From: Betaproteobacteria bacterium Ga0077527
GTDB taxonomy: Bacteria > Pseudomonadota > Gammaproteobacteria > Burkholderiales > SG8-41
Length of the DNA stretch: 64,000 nucleotides
Direction of reading: 5' to 3'
Assembly: GCA_001464815.1 (NCBI GenBank)
Contig: LNDW01000020.1
Coordinates: 124,001 to 188,000 of the forward strand
Shown: positions 53,344-62,045 of the stretch, piece by piece
Layout of the letters: every line of letters starts with the position of its first letter
Position numbering within the stretch: position 1 is the first letter of the stretch
Position numbers and translations under genes: made by a program
The notes under the pieces: generated by a model
What the model was told of the DNA's origin: nothing
Seen by the model: only the letters and a program-made list of their open reading frames with translations
Database searches by the model: none

Positions 53344-54309
53344 TCACTGCGGTGTAAGGCCCACATCCCTGACCAGTTTGACATAGCGTTCGTATTCGCT
53401 GCGCATCAGCTTCGCATACGCCTCCGGCCCTGACTCAACGGCGGCCTCCGCACCCTGCCGCTCGAAAGCCTCGCGGATGCGCGGCTGCACCACCACCTTG
53501 CGGATATCCGCAGCCAATTGCGCGGTGATGCGCGGTGGCACACCGGCCGGCCCGAGCAGGCCAAACCAGCCATCGGACTGCGCCGCCGGCAGCCCCTCCT
53601 CCACAATCGAGGGAATGTTGGGAAAAGCCGGGTTGCGCTTCGCCGAAGTCACCGCCAGAGGGCGCAACCGGCCATCACGCACGGCAACACCGAGTGTGGG
53701 CACCGTGAACACCAGGTAGTGCACACGTCCCGAAATCGTTTCGCCGAAGGCATCGGGCACCACCTTGAACGGCACGTGGGTGGTGCGCACGCCCGCGGCC
53801 TGGTTGAAGATCTCGCCGGCGATATGCGCCAGCGTGCCCACGCCGAGCGAGGCATAGTTGTATTTCGACGGATCGCTGCGCAGCAGCGCGACCAGCTCCT
53901 TCACATTCCTCGCCGGCAGGGCCGGATACACCGCGAGGATGTTGGGGATCGAGGCCACCTCGGTCACCGGGGTGAAATCGCGTAGAGGGTGATAAGGCGG
54001 ATTTTTCTGCAGCAGCGCACCGACGGTATGCGGCGGCGCGACCATGGCATAGGAATAGCCGTCGGGCGTGGATTTCGACAGCAGCGTGCTGCCGATCAGC
54101 CCGCCGGCACCCGGCCGGTTGTCGACCACCACCTGCTGGCCATACGCCTCGGTCAGCGGGATGCTGATGGTGCGCGCCAGGAAATCGCTGGCCGAACCGG
54201 GCGGCAGCGGCACGATGATGCGGATCGGCCGTTGCGGAAAATTCTGCGCCAGCGTGGCGCCCGAAATCGCGGTCATCAATACCGCAGCCAGTACTTGCAG
54301 CCGTTTCAT
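53344..54309 (-). CDS. Bug/TctC-family receptor
   Basis: A 321-residue receptor with signal peptide ending GATLAQNF. Landmarks are [30 protein letters not shown] and RTTHVPFKVVPDAFGETISG. The last is unusual because the common HVPYKG reads HVPFKV, so this loop of the binding cleft differs. GGGGGAG precedes the ATG. It is divergent from the FAD oxidoreductase gene (244 bp apart) and converges with the efflux operon. Confidence 0.93.
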   Translation of the reverse strand: MKRLQVLAAVLMTAISGATLAQNFPQRPIRIIVPLPPGSASDFLARTISIPLTEAYGQQVVVDNRPGAGGLIGSTLLSKSTPDGYSYAMVAPPHTVGALLQKNPPYHPLRDFTPVTEVASIPNILAVYPALPARNVKELVALLRSDPSKYNYASLGVGTLAHIAGEIFNQAAGVRTTHVPFKVVPDAFGETISGRVHYLVFTVPTLGVAVRDGRLRPLAVTSAKRNPAFPNIPSIVEEGLPAAQSDGWFGLLGPAGVPPRITAQLAADIRKVVVQPRIREAFERQGAEAAVESGPEAYAKLMRSEYERYVKLVRDVGLTPQ

Positions 54310-54553
54310 GATGTCTTCTCCCCCGGCATGAGCACCGGATCCTGTTTTGTGGCTGACTGCCCGTTATGCGCTGCGGCCATTCAAGGCCGCGAGCGCATGT
54401 TACGGTCTAAGGCTCACACACACAATGTGTATATGGGGAACATACGGCAGGAGTTTGCAAGGCGATCACCCTTGCTCCGAGCGCCGCTTAAAATTTTCCA
54501 GCCTGTCCCGACGGCATCTCGGCAATCGCGATTTTTCCGGTATCTTCACAGGC

Positions 54554-55912
54554 ATGGACACGCTCACCGAAAACGCGCGCAGCACCCCGGTCATTGCCCG
54601 TCCTGACGTGCTGGTAGTCGGCGGCGGTGCCGCCGGCCTCGCCGCCGCCATCGCCGCTGCCGGAGATGGGGCATCGACGCTGCTGATCGAACACCATGGC
54701 TTTCTCGGCGGCACGCTGACCGCGGTGACACTGGGCACGATTTGCGGCGGCTATCTGGTCAATGCCGGGGAACACAGCGAAATCGTCGGCGGCATTTATG
54801 CTGACCTTGTCACCCGCCTTGCCGCACGCGGCGCCGCCCTGCCGCCACGGCGCTGGCTCGACAATGTGTCGATTCCCTACGACCCGGTTGCACTGCGCCA
54901 CGAAGCCGACCGCATGGTCGCAGCCGCCGGCGTCGAACTGCTGCTGCATACCACAGTGGTCGATGCCCGGGTCGAATCCGGCCGCGTGACGGCGGTGATC
55001 ATCGAAAACAAGAACGGCCGCGGCGCGATCCTGCCGTCGGTGGTCATCGATGCTTCGGGTGACGGTGATCTCGCCGCCCGCGCCGGCGCCGCATTCAGCA
55101 TCGGTGATGAGGGCAGCACCCAGTTCGCGTCAGCCATGCTGCGTTTCAGCGGCGTCAATGTGGCGCGTTTCCAGCAATTGTCACGGGCTGAACGCCAGGA
55201 GAGGCTGGAACAGGCCGCCGCCGACGGCCATGCGCTGCCGCGGACCTCGGCCGGCCTGCAACTGCATCCGCAGCACGGCGTGATCCACGCCAATGTCACG
55301 CGCATCCGCAATGCCGGTGGTGAAAGCCCCGACCTGCTGGACGCCGCCGCCCTCACCGCCGCCGAAATCGAGGGCCGGCGCCAGGCCTATCTGTACGAGG
55401 ACGTGCTGCGGCAATACATGCCCGGCTTCGAGCAGGCCCGCATCATCGATATCGGCTGCCATCTCGGCATCCGCGAAACCCGCCTGATCGCGGGTGATCA
55501 CCGCCTCGAAGAGGCTGAACTGCGTGCCGGCGCGCAGCCCGATGACAGCATCGCCTGCTGTGCATGGCCGATGGAGAGCCATGGCGCTGCCCGCGGTACG
55601 GTATGGGACTGGCTGCCGCCGGGTGTCTGGTACGGCATCCCCTACCGCTGCCTGACCGTCAGGGGTTTCGCCAACCTGCTGGTTGCCGGGCGCAATCTTT
55701 CTGCCAGCCACGCCGCGCAGTCCTCGGCGCGGGTCGCAGCGACCTGCATGGCAATGGGCGAAGCGGCAGGGGTTGCCGCAAGCCTGTCGCTGCAGGCTGG
55801 CAGCGACACCCGCGGCTTCGCACCCGCGCTGCTGCGCGAACGCCTGCTCGGGCGCGGCGCCCTGCTCGCGCCACGTGACGCGGAATCCGGTGACCGGGCA
55901 TTGCCCGGCTGA
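54554..55912 (+). CDS. FAD-dependent oxidoreductase
   Basis: A 452-residue flavoprotein. The FAD Rossmann loop DVLVVGGGAAGLAAAIAAAG lies at residues 18-37, with the acidic strand end LLIEHHGFLGG. VVIDASGDGDLAARAGAAF and NLLVAGRNLSASHAAQSSAR form the C-terminal FAD contacts. It belongs to the FAD_oxidored group found with catabolic genes and often with Bug receptors; the substrate is unknown. ATG 54554 is chosen as the first residue before the conserved domain. It is 27 bp upstream of a Bug gene, probably one operon. Confidence 0.88.
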   Translation: MDTLTENARSTPVIARPDVLVVGGGAAGLAAAIAAAGDGASTLLIEHHGFLGGTLTAVTLGTICGGYLVNAGEHSEIVGGIYADLVTRLAARGAALPPRRWLDNVSIPYDPVALRHEADRMVAAAGVELLLHTTVVDARVESGRVTAVIIENKNGRGAILPSVVIDASGDGDLAARAGAAFSIGDEGSTQFASAMLRFSGVNVARFQQLSRAERQERLEQAAADGHALPRTSAGLQLHPQHGVIHANVTRIRNAGGESPDLLDAAALTAAEIEGRRQAYLYEDVLRQYMPGFEQARIIDIGCHLGIRETRLIAGDHRLEEAELRAGAQPDDSIACCAWPMESHGAARGTVWDWLPPGVWYGIPYRCLTVRGFANLLVAGRNLSASHAAQSSARVAATCMAMGEAAGVAASLSLQAGSDTRGFAPALLRERLLGRGALLAPRDAESGDRALPG

Positions 55913-55939
55913 CAGCACAACAACAAGGAGGAGAACTTG

Positions 55940-56905
55940 ATGCGTTCAATGCCAGCCGCCATCATCGCCATCACACTCGCATTACCGGCCACCGCCACAG
56001 CAGCGCAGAATTTTCCATCGCGTCCGGTGCGCATGCTGATCCCGTACACCCCGGGCGGGCCCACCGACTTTGTCGGCCGCGCCCTCGCGCAGCGCCTGCA
56101 AAAACCTCTGGGCCAGCAGGTGGTGGTCGACAACCGCCCAGGCGGTGGCGGCGTCATCGCCACCGAAATAGTCGCCCGCGCCAACCCCGACGGCCACACC
56201 ATCCTGTTCGCCACGCCAGGCCAGTTGATCACGCTGCCGCTGCTCGCGGCGAATCTGCCCTACGATCCGCTGCGCGATTTCATGCCGCTGACCAAGCTGG
56301 TTGATACACCCCAGGTGCTGATCGCCAGCGCCAAGCTGCCGTTAAGCAACGTTGCGGAGCTGATCGCCTACGCGAAACAACGGCCGGGACAACTCAATTA
56401 CGCCTCCGTGCAGACCGGCGGCACCGGACATCTCGGCATGGAGCTGCTGAAACAAAGCGCCGGCATCGACATGCTGCATGTGCCGTACAAAGGCACCGCG
56501 CCGGCGCTGACTGATTTGATCGGCAGCCGCGTGCAATTGATGTTCTCCAGCCTGCCCAGCGTGCAACCCCATGTGCAGGCCGGCCGCGTGCGGCTGCTCG
56601 CCACCGGCGCACGCCAGCGCACCGAGGCCATCCGCGACGTGCCGACCATCGCCGAGACCCTGCCCGGCTACGACCTGGTCACCTGGTACGGCCTGTTCGC
56701 GCCGCGCAAAACGCCGGCGCCGGTGATCACAAGGCTGCATCGCGAACTGGTGGCGATACTCGGCAGCGCCGAAATCGCGCAGCTGTTCGCCGCGCAGGGC
56801 ATAGACCCCGCGCACACCACGCCGCAGGAGCTGGAACGGATCATGCGCAGCGAAACCGAACGCTGGCGCAAGGTGATCAAGACCGCCGGCATCAAGCTCG
56901 AATAA
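55940..56905 (+). CDS. Bug/TctC-family receptor
   Basis: A 321-residue receptor with signal peptide ending ATATAAQNF. Landmarks are FPSRPVRMLIPYTPGGPTD, VVVDNRPGGGG and DMLHVPYKGTAPALTDLIGS. GGAGGAG precedes ATG 55940, with a TTG one codon earlier less likely. It follows the FAD oxidoreductase gene by 27 bp, so the pair probably serves capture and oxidation of the same compound. Confidence 0.93.
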   Translation: MRSMPAAIIAITLALPATATAAQNFPSRPVRMLIPYTPGGPTDFVGRALAQRLQKPLGQQVVVDNRPGGGGVIATEIVARANPDGHTILFATPGQLITLPLLAANLPYDPLRDFMPLTKLVDTPQVLIASAKLPLSNVAELIAYAKQRPGQLNYASVQTGGTGHLGMELLKQSAGIDMLHVPYKGTAPALTDLIGSRVQLMFSSLPSVQPHVQAGRVRLLATGARQRTEAIRDVPTIAETLPGYDLVTWYGLFAPRKTPAPVITRLHRELVAILGSAEIAQLFAAQGIDPAHTTPQELERIMRSETERWRKVIKTAGIKLE

Positions 56906-56922
56906 CCGGCGCCCGGCGGCGC

Positions 56923-57528
56923 TCAGCCCGCCGCCACACCCCAGCGGCCGCGATAGAAACGCTCACCCACCGGCTTGCGGCCGCGCGGCTTGAGTTCCTT
57001 CTGCCGCGTTTCCTCATCGGCGATGGTTTCCGGCGCCGCCTGGTAACCGACGGCGATCATCGCCATCGGCATGAAGTCTTCTGGAATGGCGAATGCAGCG
57101 CGTGCCTTGACGATATCAAAGCCGCCCATCTGGTGCGCGACCAGTCCCTGCGCCACCGCCTCCAGTGACAGCGACAGCGCAGCCATGCCGGTGTCGTACT
57201 GCGCCCAGCGGTTGGCCTGGCCATTGTGCTCGAAGGTCGAGGCCGCGCAGGCCAGCATCAGCACCGGCACCTGGTGCGCCCATTTATGGTTGCCGGGTGA
57301 CAGGCAGTCAAAAGCGCTCTGCCAGCCCGCGGCGTCATCGGCGCGATTCCATACGAGAAATCGCCAGGGCTCGGCGCCAAAACACGAGGGCGCCCAGCGC
57401 GCCGCTTCAATCAGCGCCATCACCTGCGCGGCACTGACTCCGCGTGAACCGTCATAGGCGCGCGGACTCCAGCGTTTCGCCGCCAGATCATTGATCGCCA
57501 CCGCGGTTAAAGCACGTCGCTCCTGCAT
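56923..57528 (-). CDS. Nitroreductase family protein
   Basis: A 201-residue FMN-dependent reductase of the nitroreductase/NfsB-like family. The start RRALTAVAINDLAAKRWSPRAY with WSPRAYD and the stretch EAARWAPSCFGAEPWRFLVW bind FMN. DTGMAALSLSLEAVAQGLV, MGGFDIVKARAAFAIPEDFMP and AVGYQA follow the family pattern. It reduces nitroaromatics, quinones or enones with NAD(P)H. AGGAG lies 9 bases upstream of the ATG, overlapping one edge of an AT-rich motif copy. Confidence 0.9.
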   Translation of the reverse strand: MQERRALTAVAINDLAAKRWSPRAYDGSRGVSAAQVMALIEAARWAPSCFGAEPWRFLVWNRADDAAGWQSAFDCLSPGNHKWAHQVPVLMLACAASTFEHNGQANRWAQYDTGMAALSLSLEAVAQGLVAHQMGGFDIVKARAAFAIPEDFMPMAMIAVGYQAAPETIADEETRQKELKPRGRKPVGERFYRGRWGVAAG

Positions 57529-57540
57529 TATATTTTCTCC

Positions 57541-57562
57541 TTTAAAATCAATTACTTATGAA
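57541..57562 (+). repeat. Copy of dispersed AT-rich motif
   Basis: Plus-strand reading TTTAAAATCAATTACTTATG, then AA. Eighteen bases (TTAAAATCAATTACTTAT) are identical to the copy at 4569-4596. It lies in the 45-bp gap between the nitroreductase start and the MFS gene stop. Confidence 0.6.
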
Positions 57563-57573
57563 TAATCATCAGG

Positions 57574-59202
57574 TTACAGGTTTTTGCCGACCTCGTCGCC
57601 TTGGCCGGCATTGTCATTCACCGCAATCAAATGTGTCACCTGCGGTGCCCGGTCGCCGCGATGAAAGGCGCGCAGCCGCTCGAACAATGGCGCATCAGCC
57701 GCGGTGCCACGCTCATGCTGGCGCAGGTGTTCACCCCAGGATTCGACAACAAAGGTCTCGACGTAACGGCCCTGCACATCCGGATCCTCGAACAGGCCCC
57801 AGGACAGCGCGCCATCGCGGCGGCGGATACGCTGCATCGCCTGCGCCGCGGCCATGAAGGCTGCGGCATCGGCGGCATCAACCAGATACTCGACCTGCAC
57901 CGCAACCGGGCCGCGCTCGGCCGCGATGCCGGCGTGATCCGGCGTACGCATCAGCGCCGCCGGTGCGCTGCGCGCGAGACCGTCCTCGCCGCCCAGCGTC
58001 ATCCGCCAGGTCAGCAACATCGCCAGCAGCGCGCCCACCGCCGCCGCGAACAGTGCCGGCGGCACCCCCCAGCGCGTGGCAACAACACCCCACAACACCG
58101 CGCCGCCGGTCATGCCTGCGGCGGAAACCATCAGGTACACCGACAGCGCGCGGGCGCGCACCCACTGCGGCACCGCGGTCTGCGCGCTGACATGCAGTGT
58201 CGTCAGCAACGCGAGCCAGCCCGCACCCGCGGCCAGTACCGCCGGCAGCAACCCGGGCATGGTCCGCGCCAGCGCAAGTCCGGCGGTCGCCGCGGCAAAC
58301 AGCAGCGTGGCGCCGCGCACCAGGGCATCACGACTCGCGCGCCGGCGCAGCGCCGGCATCACCATCGCCGCGCTGACCGCGCCGATGCCGATGCCACCAA
58401 GCAACAGGCCATAGGCATGGGGTCCACCGCCGGCGTTGTGCGCGACCAGCGGCAGCAGCGCCCACGGCGCCGAGGCAAACAGGAAAAACGCCGCGGCCCG
58501 CGCCATCACGTTCTGCAGCGCGGTGGCCTCGCGCACGTAACGCACACCGGCGCGCAGCGCGCTGGAAAAACGCTCCACCGGCAGGGTGTTCGGCCGTGGC
58601 TCGCGCCGCCAGCGCGCCAGCACGATGATGAGACCGATGAACGACAGCGCATTGAGCAGGAAGGCGGTCTGCGCGCCCGCCATCGCCACCACCACGCCGG
58701 CAAGCGCGGGGCCGACCGCCCGCGCCAGATTCACGCCGAGGCTGTTCAGCGCGATCGCCGCCTGCAACTGCGGCCCGGGCACCAGCTCATGCACGGTGGC
58801 CGCCCAGGCCGGAACATTAAGCGCCGCACCGCAGGCGAGCGCGAAAGTGAAGGCGAGCAGCACCCAGGCCGTGGTCCAGCCGAGCGCGGTGCAAACCGCG
58901 AGCAGCAGCGCCACCACCAGCATCCACGCCTGCACCGCGATCAGGTAACGCCGGCGGTCCACGATATCGGCCAGCGCGCCGCCGGGCAGCGCCAGCAGGA
59001 AAATCGGCAGCGCGGTCGCCGCCTGCACCAGCGACACCATCACCGGGCGCGGGTCCAGCGTCACCATCAGCCAGCCGGCGCCGACCTCCTGCACCCAGGT
59101 GCCGACATTGGAAACCACAGTGGCGATCCACAATGCGCGGAACAGCGGCTGGCGCAGCGGGGCCCAGGCAGAGGCTGAAGATTCGGGGGTTGATGCGGTC
59201 AT
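57574..59202 (-). CDS. MFS exporter with C-terminal ABM-like domain (MFS_3/EntS type)
   Basis: A 542-residue major-facilitator protein with about twelve membrane segments, starting LRQPLFRALWIATVVSNVGTWVQEVGAGW. The A-motif reads LPGGALADIVDRRRYL. After the last helix (about residue 400) a soluble tail VQVEYLVDAADAAAFMAAAQ, then RYVETFVVESWGEHLRQHER, resembles antibiotic-biosynthesis-monooxygenase folds and is standard for this MFS_3 group. Likely substrates are siderophores or drugs. ATG 59202 is used; two ATGs 24-27 bases upstream are possible. Confidence 0.88.
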   Translation of the reverse strand: MTASTPESSASAWAPLRQPLFRALWIATVVSNVGTWVQEVGAGWLMVTLDPRPVMVSLVQAATALPIFLLALPGGALADIVDRRRYLIAVQAWMLVVALLLAVCTALGWTTAWVLLAFTFALACGAALNVPAWAATVHELVPGPQLQAAIALNSLGVNLARAVGPALAGVVVAMAGAQTAFLLNALSFIGLIIVLARWRREPRPNTLPVERFSSALRAGVRYVREATALQNVMARAAAFFLFASAPWALLPLVAHNAGGGPHAYGLLLGGIGIGAVSAAMVMPALRRRASRDALVRGATLLFAAATAGLALARTMPGLLPAVLAAGAGWLALLTTLHVSAQTAVPQWVRARALSVYLMVSAAGMTGGAVLWGVVATRWGVPPALFAAAVGALLAMLLTWRMTLGGEDGLARSAPAALMRTPDHAGIAAERGPVAVQVEYLVDAADAAAFMAAAQAMQRIRRRDGALSWGLFEDPDVQGRYVETFVVESWGEHLRQHERGTAADAPLFERLRAFHRGDRAPQVTHLIAVNDNAGQGDEVGKNL

Positions 59203-59309
59203 CGGTGGCTCATGCAGGCCGGTCATCATAACCGAGCTCGCGCAGTGGATTTCCTGCACCGCCTCGCTGTAAGCTGCGGCCTGCACAAATACACCCACCA
59301 GGAGAACCC

Positions 59310-60221
59310 ATGCTTTCACGCCGCTCGTTCCTGTCGGCAGTGGCTGTCGCCGCTGCACTCAAAAGCATCGCCGCCCGCGCCCAGGAACGCTTCTCACCCT
59401 TTGTCGGCAGCAATCCCGAAAACGTCACCCGCATGGTTGAACTCGCGGCGCCGAAGGCCGGCGAAACCGTGATCGATCTCGGTTCGGGCGACGGCCGCAT
59501 CGTCTTTGCCGCGACCCAGGGCCGCCCCGGCGTGCGCGGCATCGGCGTCGACGTAAACAACGAGCTGGTGGTCAAGGCCAACGCTTCGGCCAAGGAACAG
59601 AAACTCGCCGACCGTGTGCAGTTCCTGCACCAGAATGTGTTCGACGCCGACCTGTCGAAGGTCGACGTGATTTTCATGTGGCTGTTCCCGGAGCTGATGC
59701 GCCTGCTGCGGCCGAAGATTCTGCGCGAAGCGCGACCCGGCACACGCCTCGTCGCCGCGACCTGGGACATGGGGCCGTGGTGGCCTGCCGACACCACGGA
59801 CGAGCCGCCGGGTGCGTTCATGACCATCCGCCAGTGGATCGTACCGGCGCGGGTCGAGGGGCAGTGGGAGTGGGAATTCATGCTGCGCGACCGCAACTAC
59901 CGCTTCGAGGCCCTGCTCGAGCAGCGCATGCAGCAGGTCGAGGGCGCGATCCGTTCCGGCAACCGCCGCGAACTGCTGCAGAACATGACGCTGCGCGGAG
60001 CCGCGCTGTCATTCTCCACACAGATCACGCTGCCGGGCACCGGCTACGCGCGGCTGTCATTCAACGGCAACGTCCAGGGTGATGCCATCGAAGGCACATT
60101 CGAAGCGCAAATTCCAAAACCGGACCAGGAAAACGAAACCGAGACCGTGCGCCGGCCGTGGCGCGCGCGGCGGGTCGCGACCGCGGGCTTCTTTGCCCCA
60201 ACCGGTACTAATATCAACTGA
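59310..60221 (+). CDS. SAM-dependent methyltransferase-like protein with an export signal
   Basis: A 303-residue protein. The N-terminus MLSRRSFLSAVAVAAALKSI, with cleavage near ARAQE, is a twin-arginine-like signal. The class I methyltransferase core follows, with SAM loop VIDLGSGDGR (residues 54-63), VDVNNELV and FLHQNVFDADLSKVDVIFMW. The C-terminal part (from about 160) is beta-rich, with SFSTQITLPGTGYARLSF, and is unlike ordinary methyltransferases. Export is odd because SAM is cytosolic. AGGAG precedes the ATG. It is divergent from the MFS gene. Confidence 0.85.
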   Translation: MLSRRSFLSAVAVAAALKSIAARAQERFSPFVGSNPENVTRMVELAAPKAGETVIDLGSGDGRIVFAATQGRPGVRGIGVDVNNELVVKANASAKEQKLADRVQFLHQNVFDADLSKVDVIFMWLFPELMRLLRPKILREARPGTRLVAATWDMGPWWPADTTDEPPGAFMTIRQWIVPARVEGQWEWEFMLRDRNYRFEALLEQRMQQVEGAIRSGNRRELLQNMTLRGAALSFSTQITLPGTGYARLSFNGNVQGDAIEGTFEAQIPKPDQENETETVRRPWRARRVATAGFFAPTGTNIN

Positions 60222-60258
60222 AACGGCCGGAGCGCACGACGCATCTTCAAGGAACTGT

Positions 60259-61206
60259 CTACCCGCCGTGGAACACGAATTTTTCCACGGCGGCACCGTG
60301 CGCGACCCAGGCGTCGAGCCCGCCTTCCAACGGCCGCACGCGACGGAAGCCGCGGTCCATCAGCAGGCGGGCGACACGCGCCGCGCTGGCTTCATTGGGT
60401 CAACTGCAATAAACCACCACATCGCGGTCGGGCGGAATGCCCGGCAGCGCCGAGGCCACATCCTCGATATTGATTGCGACCGCGCCGGGGATGCGCCGCG
60501 GATCGAGGCGGCGCACCGCATCGGAGCGCACATCAACAACCACCGGTGGCGCGCCGCCGCCGAGCATCGTGACCAGCTCGGGCACGCCGACACGCACGCT
60601 GCGCAACATGCGCAAAAACAGCCAGCGCTGGGTCAGCTTGATCGCGGCATAGCCGGCAAGCAGCGCCGCCAGCAACAGCAGGGCACCGCCGCCCAGATCT
60701 GACAGCCGCTCCAGCGCGCGCCCGACCTCGTCGCGAAACAGCGCGCCGAGCGCCACCGGCAACACCACCCACAACAGCGCGCCCGCGGTACTGAACAGCA
60801 GGAAAGGCAGCAGGGGCAGACGCATTGCGCCGGCGAGCGGCGGCGCGACGGTGGCGAATCCCGGAATGTATTTGGCGACCAGCAGCGACGGCGCGCCCCA
60901 GCGTTCAAAAATCGACTCGGTCTGCTTGACGCAGGAATCCGGCTCGATCGCCACCCGGCACAGCGTGCGCAGGACGCGGTGGCCATAACGGCGTCCGGCA
61001 AAATACCAGGGCGTATCGCCGAGCAGCGCGGCCAGCGTCGCGGTAAAGACCAGCGCTGCATAACCGAACTCGCCCTGCGCGGCAAAAGCGCCGCCGATCA
61101 CCAGAACAGGCACCGCGGGCAGCGGCAAGCCGGCCTGGGTCAGCAGCACATTGGCAAACACCACCAGCAGTCCGTGCTGTGCGAGCAGCTCGATCAGATT
61201 TTGCAC
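60259..61206 (-). CDS. DedA-family membrane protein fused to a rhodanese domain, with an in-frame TGA
   Basis: The first 190 residues form a DedA/VTT membrane domain (NLIELLAQHGLLVVFANVLL, GDTPWYFAGRRYGHRVLR, KYIPGFATVAPPLAGAMR). A rhodanese domain follows (PPVVVDVRSDAVRRLDPRRI, PGAVAINIEDV). The active-site loop reads VVVYCS, then TGA (60402-60400, codon 269), then PNEASAARVARLLMDRGFRR and a complete domain end RPLEGGLDAWVAHG, stopping at TAG 60259. In relatives I recall, this position is Cys (YCxCPNE). The TGA may encode selenocysteine or be a nonsense mutation that truncates at 60400. GTG 61206 fits the family start; ATG 61269 overlaps the dioxygenase gene. Confidence 0.8.
60263..60293. 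other. Inverted repeat CCGCCGTGGA-N11-TCCACGGCGG at the end of the DedA-rhodanese frame
   Basis: A perfect 10-bp dyad overlaps the last codons of the post-TGA reading frame, ending 2 bases before its TAG. It could form a transcript-ending hairpin, but neither side has a T-run, so this is uncertain. Confidence 0.45.
60361..60388 (-). other. Candidate SECIS-like hairpin after the in-frame TGA
   Basis: Minus-strand RNA starting 11 bases after the TGA can fold as CAGC-GCGGCG-CGTGT-CGCCCGC-CT-GCTG, with one bulged C and a small internal loop. The apical loop begins 21 bases after the TGA, within the spacing seen for bacterial SECIS elements. GC-rich coding DNA often forms such stems, so this is weak evidence. 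Confidence 0.3.
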
Positions 61207-61249
61207 GGCAGCTTTTCCCCGCCTGTTTAAAAACGCTTGTTGAAACCGC

Positions 61250-62041
61250 TCATTGAAACAGATAGGCATCCATGCCGATCACGCCGTAAGTGTAGCCGGC
61301 ATACACCCGCTGTGGCGTAACACCTGACGTGGCCGCGCCCGCAGCGACAAACAGCGGCAGCAGATGCTCCTCGGTCGGGTGATTACGCACGGCATCCGGT
61401 GCCAGCCGGCGGTAATCAAGCAGGGCTTCGCGTTCACCGGCAAGCAGCCGCCCGTGCAGCCAGTCGTTGAATCCACTCACCCAGGCCGGCGGCTCACTGT
61501 CATATCGGTGACGGCCGAACTCGCCGAGGTTGTGGGTGACGCTGCCTGAAGCGAGGATCAGCACACCCGCCTCGCGCAAAGGCCGCAGCAACTCGCCCAG
61601 CCGCCAGTGATGGCCTGGTCCGCGCGCGGCCTGCACCGAGAGCTGCGCCACCGGAATGCCGGCATCGGGAAACATCAGCATCAATGGCACCCAGGCGCCG
61701 TGATCAAGACCGCGTTCAACTGTCTTTGTGGCAAGACCTGCCGCAGCAAACAATTCACCGGCACGCGCCGCCAGCGCCGGCGCACCCGGCGCCGGATAAC
61801 GCATTTCGTACAGGGCCTGTGGAAAACCGTAAAAATCGTGAATCGTCTGCGGATGCGGCGAGACATCAAGTTCGGGCCCGGCGGTCCCCCAGTGCGCGGA
61901 GACCACCAGGATCGAGAGCGGCCGCGGCAGCGAAGCCCCCAGTGCCGCCAGTGCACCGCGCGCCGGGCCAGGCTCAAGCGCCAGGGTCGGCGCGCCGTGT
62001 GACACAAACACGACGGGCTGGCATGTCGCGGTCATCGACAT
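61250..62041 (-). CDS. DODA-type extradiol dioxygenase (class III, LigB superfamily)
   Basis: A 263-residue protein of the 4,5-DOPA-dioxygenase group, non-heme Fe(II) or Zn(II) enzymes of the LigB fold. Metal-ligand candidates are His in VFVSHGAPTLALE, SPHPQTIHDFYGFP and RGLDHGAWVPL. SGSVTHNLGEF and the C-terminal YAGYTYGVIGMDAYLF complete the family pattern. ATG 62041 is used, with an alternative at 62035. It lies directly after the flavodoxin gene (overlap of stop region) and before the DedA-rhodanese gene. Confidence 0.9.
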   Translation of the reverse strand: MSMTATCQPVVFVSHGAPTLALEPGPARGALAALGASLPRPLSILVVSAHWGTAGPELDVSPHPQTIHDFYGFPQALYEMRYPAPGAPALAARAGELFAAAGLATKTVERGLDHGAWVPLMLMFPDAGIPVAQLSVQAARGPGHHWRLGELLRPLREAGVLILASGSVTHNLGEFGRHRYDSEPPAWVSGFNDWLHGRLLAGEREALLDYRRLAPDAVRNHPTEEHLLPLFVAAGAATSGVTPQRVYAGYTYGVIGMDAYLFQ

Positions 62042-62045
62042 ATGC

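Noticed and set aside
57601-59178. Antisense open frame of 525 codons over the MFS gene
   Set aside because: Composition dominated by Arg, Gln and His; no ribosome-binding site; complementary to an obvious transporter.
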